From NCBI RefSeq assembly GCF_026342015.1, contig NZ_JAPENL010000002.1, forward strand, positions 2,175,001 through 2,239,000: 64,000 bases of DNA, given 5' to 3'. The translations under genes were made by a program, and so were the position numbers. This document shows, in pieces, positions 58,247 to 64,000 of this stretch (its first letter is position 1; each line of letters opens with the position of its first letter). This stretch comes from Micromonospora lupini. Its GTDB lineage: Bacteria > Actinomycetota > Actinomycetes > Mycobacteriales > Micromonosporaceae. Under the pieces are notes generated by a model. It ran no database searches, was not told where the DNA came from, and was given only the letters and a program-made list of their open reading frames with translations.

Positions 58247-58390
58247 GGCAGGCTCGTTTGGTCGAACCGGGACGGCAGTGGACTGCCCCGGTTCGCGCGA
58301 CGCTCCGTGCTCTGGCCGCCGGCAGTGACGAATCCTGCCGACCGGCGGCAACCCTGAACTGAGACGGCTGTCACCCGTCGCACCACACTT

Positions 58391-58406
58391 GCTTCGAATT
58401 CGAAGC
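58391..58406. promoter_or_regulatory. MarR operator, perfect palindrome
   Basis: GCTTCGAATTCGAAGC, a perfect 16-bp dyad 65 bases before the oxidoreductase start. Confidence 0.8.
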
Positions 58407-58422
58407 GTGCTAGTGTTCCCGT

Positions 58423-58442
58423 GTGCTTCGAAATCGAAGCAC
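58423..58442. promoter_or_regulatory. MarR operator, second site
   Basis: GTGCTTCGA-AA-TCGAAGCAC, perfect 9-bp arms with the same TTCGA core, 32 bases centre-to-centre from the first site (about three helical turns). A TAGTGT -10-like box lies between the two (58411-58416). Confidence 0.8.
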
Positions 58443-58470
58443 TACGGATTTCAGAAGGACGAGGCTCGTC

Positions 58471-59430
58471 ATGAAGGCAGTGCGTTTCCACGAGTACGGC
58501 ACCCCCGAGGTCCTGCGCTACGAAGACGTGGAGCAGCCGGTCCCCGGCGTCGGCGAGGTCCGGATCCGGGTGGCGGCGACGTCGTTCAACCCGGTCGAGG
58601 GCACCATCCGCGCCGGCGTCATGCAGGGCCCCATCCCGATCCGGTTGCCGCACACCCCCGGCATCGACGTCGCGGGCACGGTCGACGCCCTCGGCGACGA
58701 CGTGGCCGGCTTCGACATCGGTGACCTGGTGATCGGCGCCCTGCCGCTGACCAGCACCGGCGCCGCCGCCGAGTACGTCATCGTCCCGGCCCGGATTCTG
58801 GCGGCAGCCCCCACGAGCATCCCGCTCGTGGACGTCGCCGGGCTACCGGTGGTCGGGCTCACCGCGTGGCAGGCGCTGTTCGACCATGCGAAGCTGACCA
58901 CCGGCCAGCGGGTGCTGATCAACGGCGCGGGCGGCGTCGTCGGCGGCTACGCGGTGCAGTTGGCCAAGAACGCCGGCGCGTACGTGATAGCCACGACCGG
59001 CCCGCGCAGCTCCGAGCAGGCCAGGACGGCAGGCGCCGACGAGATCCACGGCCCCGGGATCCCGGAGCTGTCCGAGCCGGTCGACGTCGTGCTCAACTTC
59101 GCCCCGATCGCCCCGGAGCAGATGGCCGCCCTGGCCGCCGTGATCCGCGACGGCGGCGTGCTTGTCAACACCACCGTGTGGATGCCCGCCGCGTCCGACG
59201 AGGCTCGCGGCGTACGGGGTGTCAATCTCTTCTTCCGTCCCGACGGCGAACAGCTCGCCGAACTGGTGACCCTGCTTGACGCCGGCAAGCTGCACCTCGG
59301 CGTGACCCGGCGGGTGCCGCTTGCCGAACTGGCGCAGGTGCACGCCGAAGTCGCCACCGCCCCGATCAACGGAAAGATCGTCTTCGTGGCCCCCGGCGCG
59401 CCAGTTCCTCCGCCGGCAGGCCAGCGGTGA
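58471..59430 (+). CDS. NADP-dependent quinone oxidoreductase-like protein (MDR superfamily)
   Basis: A 319-residue zinc-independent medium-chain dehydrogenase. MKAVRFHEYGTPEVLRYEDVEQP opening, a GroES-like domain and a Rossmann fold with INGAGGVVGGYAVQLAK (about residues 150-166). The cysteine cluster of the zinc-binding forms is missing, so it belongs with quinone oxidoreductases. AGAAGGAC precedes the ATG. Regulated, by inference, through the twin palindromes upstream; a MarR/MDR pair of this sort commonly answers reactive carbonyls or quinones. Confidence 0.9.
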   Translation: MKAVRFHEYGTPEVLRYEDVEQPVPGVGEVRIRVAATSFNPVEGTIRAGVMQGPIPIRLPHTPGIDVAGTVDALGDDVAGFDIGDLVIGALPLTSTGAAAEYVIVPARILAAAPTSIPLVDVAGLPVVGLTAWQALFDHAKLTTGQRVLINGAGGVVGGYAVQLAKNAGAYVIATTGPRSSEQARTAGADEIHGPGIPELSEPVDVVLNFAPIAPEQMAALAAVIRDGGVLVNTTVWMPAASDEARGVRGVNLFFRPDGEQLAELVTLLDAGKLHLGVTRRVPLAELAQVHAEVATAPINGKIVFVAPGAPVPPPAGQR

Positions 59431-59487
59431 TCAAGAGGTTTGCGTCAGTCCGAGCCCGGATTCTGACGCAAACCTCTTGATCACCGC
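59424..59487. terminator. Perfect 25-bp hairpin between convergent genes
   Basis: Arms 59424-59448 and 59463-59487 are exact complements with a 14-base loop. The left arm includes the stop codon of the oxidoreductase gene. The other side ends nine bases before the galK stop, so it should terminate both genes. Confidence 0.9.
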
Positions 59488-59496
59488 CCAGGAGGG

Positions 59497-60666
59497 TTAG
59501 GGGAGGCGGGTTGCGCCGGGGGCTGGGAGGACCGGGACGGTGGTGGGGGCGGTGAAGTCGCGTTCGGCGTACGCGGCCGTGACGGCTGCCGCCACCGCCT
59601 CGACGCGACCGGTCTCGACCAGGGCCAGGACGCAGCCGCCGAACCCGCCGCCGGTCATCCGAGCACCCAGCGCGCCGGCCGACAGCGCCGCCTCGACTGC
59701 CGTGTCGATCTCCGGCACGGTGATCTCGAAGTCGTCGCGCATCGAGACGTGCGAGGCGGTGAGCAGCGGGCCGATGTCCCGGACCCGGCCGGCGCGCAGC
59801 AGGGCCACCGTGTCCAGCACACGCTGGTCCTCGGTGACCACGTGCCGGACCCGCCGTCGGGTCTCCTCGTCGTCGAGGCGGGCAAGCGCGCTGTCGAGCT
59901 GGTCCACTGTGACGTCGCGCAGCGCGGCGACGCCGAGCGCCTTGGCGCCCGCCTCGCAGGACCGGCGGCGAGCGGCGTACTCCCCGTCGGCGTGCCGGTG
60001 TGGCGCGCGGCTGTCGATGACAAGCACGGCCAGCCCGGCGGCGTCCAGGTCGAACGGGATGTGCTCGACGGACTCGTCGCGGCAGTCGAGGAAGAGGGCG
60101 TGCCCAGCGCGGCAGCGGATCACCGCGGACTGGTCCATGATGCCGGTCGGCGCACCGACATAGACGTTCTCCGCCCGCTGCGCCAGCCGCGGCTGCCGCT
60201 CGGGGGACAGGTTCAGCCCACCGAGGTCGAGCAGCGCGGCGAGCACTGCCGACTCCAGCGCTGCCGACGAGGAGAGCCCGGAGCCCAGCGGCACGTCGGA
60301 GGCGATCGCCAGCCGGGCGCCGGGCACCGCGTGGCCGGCGTCGCGCAGCGCCCAGACCACCCCGGCCACGTACGCGCCCCAGCCGGTCACCCGGCCGGGC
60401 TCGGCCACGTCGTCCGCGCCGAAGGTGATCGTCTCGTCGGAGAGCTCGGACCAGACCGTCCAGCGCTCGTCGTCCTGCCGGTCGGCGGCGACGACCGTAC
60501 GCATCGGCAGCGCGAAGGGCAGCACGAACCCGTCGTTGTAGTCGGTGTGCTCACCGATCAGATTGACCCGACCGGGTGCGGCCCAGCGGCCGGTGGCCTG
60601 ACCGCCGTACTGGTCCGTAAAACCGGCGGTGGCCCGCTCGACGACGTCACCGCTCGGCGCGCTCAT
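59497..60666 (-). CDS. galK: Galactokinase
   Basis: A 389-residue GHMP kinase that phosphorylates galactose at C1. Galactokinase signature GRVNLIGEHTDYNDGFVLPFA (about residues 31-51), ATP loop GSGLSSSAALESA (about 123-135) and ARMTGGGFGGCVLAL near the end. ATG 60666 with AAAGGAG upstream. Follows galE in the same direction with a 55-base gap: a galEK operon without galT in the window. Confidence 0.95.
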   Translation of the reverse strand: MSAPSGDVVERATAGFTDQYGGQATGRWAAPGRVNLIGEHTDYNDGFVLPFALPMRTVVAADRQDDERWTVWSELSDETITFGADDVAEPGRVTGWGAYVAGVVWALRDAGHAVPGARLAIASDVPLGSGLSSSAALESAVLAALLDLGGLNLSPERQPRLAQRAENVYVGAPTGIMDQSAVIRCRAGHALFLDCRDESVEHIPFDLDAAGLAVLVIDSRAPHRHADGEYAARRRSCEAGAKALGVAALRDVTVDQLDSALARLDDEETRRRVRHVVTEDQRVLDTVALLRAGRVRDIGPLLTASHVSMRDDFEITVPEIDTAVEAALSAGALGARMTGGGFGGCVLALVETGRVEAVAAAVTAAYAERDFTAPTTVPVLPAPGATRLP

Positions 60667-60721
60667 GGTGTCTCCTTTGTTCGCGACTGCGGGGCTCGCA
60701 AACCCGGCTCACTCCTCGCGC

Positions 60722-61705
60722 TCACGACTGCTCCAGGACGTGCGTGCGGTAGAAGGCCCAGGCGTCGCCGACCATGTCGTGCAGGGTGGGCTTCTGCGGC
60801 ACCCAGCCCAGCTCGTCGCGCGCCAGCGCGGAGGAGGCGACCAGTTCGGCCGGGTCACCCTCGCGACGCGGCGCCACCTCGACCGGCAGCTGGTGCCCGG
60901 TGACCTCGCGGACCACGTCGACCACCTGCCGGTTGGTGAAGCCGTTGCCGTTGCCGAGGTTGTAGATGCGGTGCTGGCCCCCGGTGGCGGCGTCCAGCGC
61001 CAGCAGGTGGGCGCGGGCCAGGTCGGCGACGTGGATGTAGTCGCGGACGCAGGTGCCGTCCACGGTGGGGTAGTCGTCGCCGAAGAGCTGGAGCTTCTCC
61101 CGCCGGCCGGCGGCGACCTCCAGGGCGATCGGGATGAGGTGTGTCTCCGGGTCGTGCCGCTCGCCGAGCGCGACGTCGTCGGCGAGGTGCGCGCCGGCGA
61201 CGTTGAAGTAGCGCAGCGAGACGGCGGCCAATCCGTGCGCGACGGCCTCGGAGGTGAGCGCCATGTCGACGGCGAGCTTGGTGGCGCCGTACGTGTTGGT
61301 GGGGGCCTTGACCGCGGTCTCCGTGATCGGCAGCTCGGTGGGGTTGCCGTAGACGGCGGCGGTGGACGAGAAGACCATCCGGGGCACCCCGGCGGCGCGC
61401 ACGGCGTTGATCAGGGCGAGCGAGCCGACGGTGTTCGTCTGCCAGTACCGCTCGGGCTTCACCATCGACTCGCCGGCGGCGATGAGGGCGGCGAAGTGCA
61501 GCACCCCGTTGAAGCCGGAGTCGGGGGTGAGGACCTGCGCGGCGTCGTGAATGGACGCCTCGACGTGGGTCGCGTCCGGAGCGAGCGCCTCGCGGTGACC
61601 GGTGCGCAGGTCGTCCAGGACGACGACCTCGTGGCCCGCGTCGAGCAGCATCCGGGTCACCACGCTGCCGATGAACCCGGCGCCGCCGGTGACGAGCAGT
61701 TTCAC
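60722..61705 (-). CDS. galE: UDP-glucose 4-epimerase
   Basis: A 327-residue SDR-type epimerase interconverting UDP-galactose and UDP-glucose. NAD loop VTGGAGFIGSVV (residues about 5-16), SSTAAVYG and the catalytic YGATK (Tyr-xxx-Lys, about 146-150). GTG 61705 is preceded by AGGAGGAAACGAC, a near-perfect ribosome site; the longer frame to 61807 is rejected. Works with galK downstream and with GalU-made UDP-glucose. Confidence 0.95.
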   Translation of the reverse strand: MKLLVTGGAGFIGSVVTRMLLDAGHEVVVLDDLRTGHREALAPDATHVEASIHDAAQVLTPDSGFNGVLHFAALIAAGESMVKPERYWQTNTVGSLALINAVRAAGVPRMVFSSTAAVYGNPTELPITETAVKAPTNTYGATKLAVDMALTSEAVAHGLAAVSLRYFNVAGAHLADDVALGERHDPETHLIPIALEVAAGRREKLQLFGDDYPTVDGTCVRDYIHVADLARAHLLALDAATGGQHRIYNLGNGNGFTNRQVVDVVREVTGHQLPVEVAPRREGDPAELVASSALARDELGWVPQKPTLHDMVGDAWAFYRTHVLEQS

Positions 61706-61880
61706 GTCGTTTCCTCCTGCCTGGCCCGCCGGGACGTGGCCCTTGGTGATCACCCTACGGCGGCTGACGGGACCGGAGTCGACCACGCCGCCAACCCATT
61801 CCATCATAATCTCTCACGTTTAAACAGAGCCGCACATCCGCGTCTCGGCGCGATCCCCGGTGCGGCGGGCACCCGGTGTC

Positions 61881-61886
61881 TACCAT
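61881..61886 (+). promoter_or_regulatory. -10 box for a leaderless CBS-protein transcript
   Basis: TACCAT lies seven bases before the ATG at 61894, with no SD site. Confidence 0.55.
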
Positions 61887-61893
61887 CTCTGTC

Positions 61894-62934
61894 ATGCGGG
61901 AAGCGGCCCGTTCCGGGCTCCGGCGACGCGTGCGGAGGAAGCCCCGCCGCGACCCCGGCCCGCTCGCCCGAGCCGTCGCCCGGGTCCTGGTCCGCGCCGC
62001 CGACGGTGCCACACGCCTCGTCACCGAGCTGCTCGGGGCCGGTCCGGCGGCCGGCCGGGAACGCATCTCCGAGGCCGAGCTACGGGACCTGCTGGCGGTG
62101 AACACGGTGCTCGACCCGGACGAGCGGCGGATCATCGACGAGGTGCTGGTAGCCGGCGCGAGTCTCGTCCGCGAGGTGATGATGCCCCGCACCGAGGTGG
62201 TGTTCCTGCCGGCCCGGATGACCATCGCCGAGGCCGCCCGGCTGGTGCGCGCCGAGACGCACAGCCGCTACCCGGTGACCGACGGCACCCAGGACGACGT
62301 GGTCGGGTTCGTGCACCTGCGGGACGTGCTGCTGCGCCCGGACGCCGACCCGTGCGTCACCGTCGGTGAGCTGACCCGTGAGGTCAAGCAGGTGCCCGGC
62401 AGCAAGCCTGTCCTCGCCGCGCTCACCGAGATGCGCCGCGAGGGGCACCACCTGGCGGTGGTGATCGACGAGTACGGCGGGACCGCCGGGATCGTCACCC
62501 TTGAGGATCTGATCGAGGAACTCGTCGGGGAGATCCACGACGGGTACGACACGACTCCCGACCCGGCCCACGCCGGCCTGCCGGCGGTGGTCGACGGCCG
62601 GCTCAACCTCGCCGACTTCGCCGAGCGGACCGGCGTGGCGCTGCCCGCCGGGCCGTACGAGACGGTCGGCGGGTACGTGATGGCAGTCCTGGGCCGGCTG
62701 CCACTGCCCGGGGACGAGGTGCCGGTGCCGGCCGAGCCGCCCGACGACGGTGGCCCCGATCCGGCGGACCCGGCGGACGGTTGGCTGCTGCGCGTGCTCG
62801 CCCTGGACGGACGTCGGGTCGCCCGGCTCGCGGTGTCGGCGCTGCGCGTGCCGGAGCAGCGACGCGCGGGCGTGCCACGCGAGGTCAACGCCCCGACACC
62901 GGCCGGCCGTGGCCGACGCGCCGGCCCGTCATGA
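61894..62934 (+). CDS. CorC/HlyC-type CBS-pair protein lacking the DUF21 membrane domain
   Basis: A 346-residue cytoplasmic protein. A basic start is followed by EAELRDLLAVNTVLDPDERRIIDEVL and MMPRTEVVFLPARMTIAEAARLV, then a CBS pair (about 95-215, with DEYGGTAGIVTLEDLIEELVGEI) and a CorC_HlyC transporter-associated domain (about 225-320; GRLNLADFAERTGVALP, GGYVMAVLGRLPLPGD). The membrane DUF21 domain of CNNM/hemolysin-family proteins is absent, so it resembles E. coli CorC. Likely ion homeostasis, details unknown. Confidence 0.87.
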   Translation: MREAARSGLRRRVRRKPRRDPGPLARAVARVLVRAADGATRLVTELLGAGPAAGRERISEAELRDLLAVNTVLDPDERRIIDEVLVAGASLVREVMMPRTEVVFLPARMTIAEAARLVRAETHSRYPVTDGTQDDVVGFVHLRDVLLRPDADPCVTVGELTREVKQVPGSKPVLAALTEMRREGHHLAVVIDEYGGTAGIVTLEDLIEELVGEIHDGYDTTPDPAHAGLPAVVDGRLNLADFAERTGVALPAGPYETVGGYVMAVLGRLPLPGDEVPVPAEPPDDGGPDPADPADGWLLRVLALDGRRVARLAVSALRVPEQRRAGVPREVNAPTPAGRGRRAGPS

Positions 62935-63993
<1,059 letters not shown>

Positions 63994-64000
63994 CGCTGCG

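Overview
The window reads as chromosomal DNA of a high-GC actinobacterium, most likely a member of the Micromonosporaceae such as Micromonospora. The evidence is very GC-rich codon use, many GTG starts, several start codons 6-8 bases behind a TANNNT box (leaderless mRNAs), and housekeeping gene orders like those of Mycobacterium tuberculosis (ruc/formyl-THF ligase/galU/moeA1/rimJ/glpR; metG/tatD/ksgA/ispE; glmU/prs/rplY/pth). The genus is an inference from style and gene content.

Layout. 1-10.3 kb: a frameshifted MpaB-like oxygenase gene, a Fur regulator, small membrane and hypothetical proteins, a zinc-ribbon chaperone gene (Ruc/Rv0991c type) preceded by a perfect CIRCE heat-shock operator, 5-formyl-THF cyclo-ligase, a HAMP-GAF-GGDEF diguanylate cyclase, then galU-glp(moeA-like)-rimJ-glpR, the last cluster being linked to cell division in corynebacteria. 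10.5-25.6 kb: a 15-kb integrative conjugative element of the AICE type inserted in the 3' end of tRNA-Ala(CGC). It is bounded by 27-bp direct repeats and carries a tyrosine integrase, an excisionase, a RepSA-type initiator, an FtsK-like DNA pump, membrane spread-type proteins, two DUF6197 paralogues, a SprT-like metallopeptidase, regulators, and three copies of one perfect 16-bp palindrome that probably act as operators.

The right end of the element holds cargo unlike the rest: a 480-residue protein with a PD-(D/E)XK nuclease signature in visibly AT-richer DNA with three TTA codons, and a convergent gene for a membrane-anchored protein built of 13 nearly identical 15/17-residue repeats, flanked by imperfect direct repeats. 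I consider this pair the best candidate for an undescribed (possibly defence) system.

25.6-33.6 kb: accessory chromosomal genes (LtrA-like protein, secreted HAF-repeat protein, DUF4352-like protein, stand-alone phosphopantetheinyl transferase, VWA protein with a secreted partner). 33.9-48.4 kb: core genes (protein O-mannosyltransferase, rsmI, metG, tatD, rsmA, ispE, an ABC-F ATPase, two DUF4383 proteins, a TetR regulator). 48.6-54.4 kb: acyl desaturase, tRNA-Gln(TTG), glmU-prs-rplY-pth. 54.5-57.7 kb: sulfate activation (cysQ, cysD, cysN). 57.7-59.4 kb: a MarR regulator and an oxidoreductase sharing a GCTTCGAA-type operator. 59.5-61.7 kb: galE-galK. 61.9-64 kb: a CorC-like CBS protein and trpS.

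Starts were moved from the longest reading frame whenever a Shine-Dalgarno site, a -10 box or a stop/start overlap pointed elsewhere. No database was searched; family names rest on recognised motifs and gene context.
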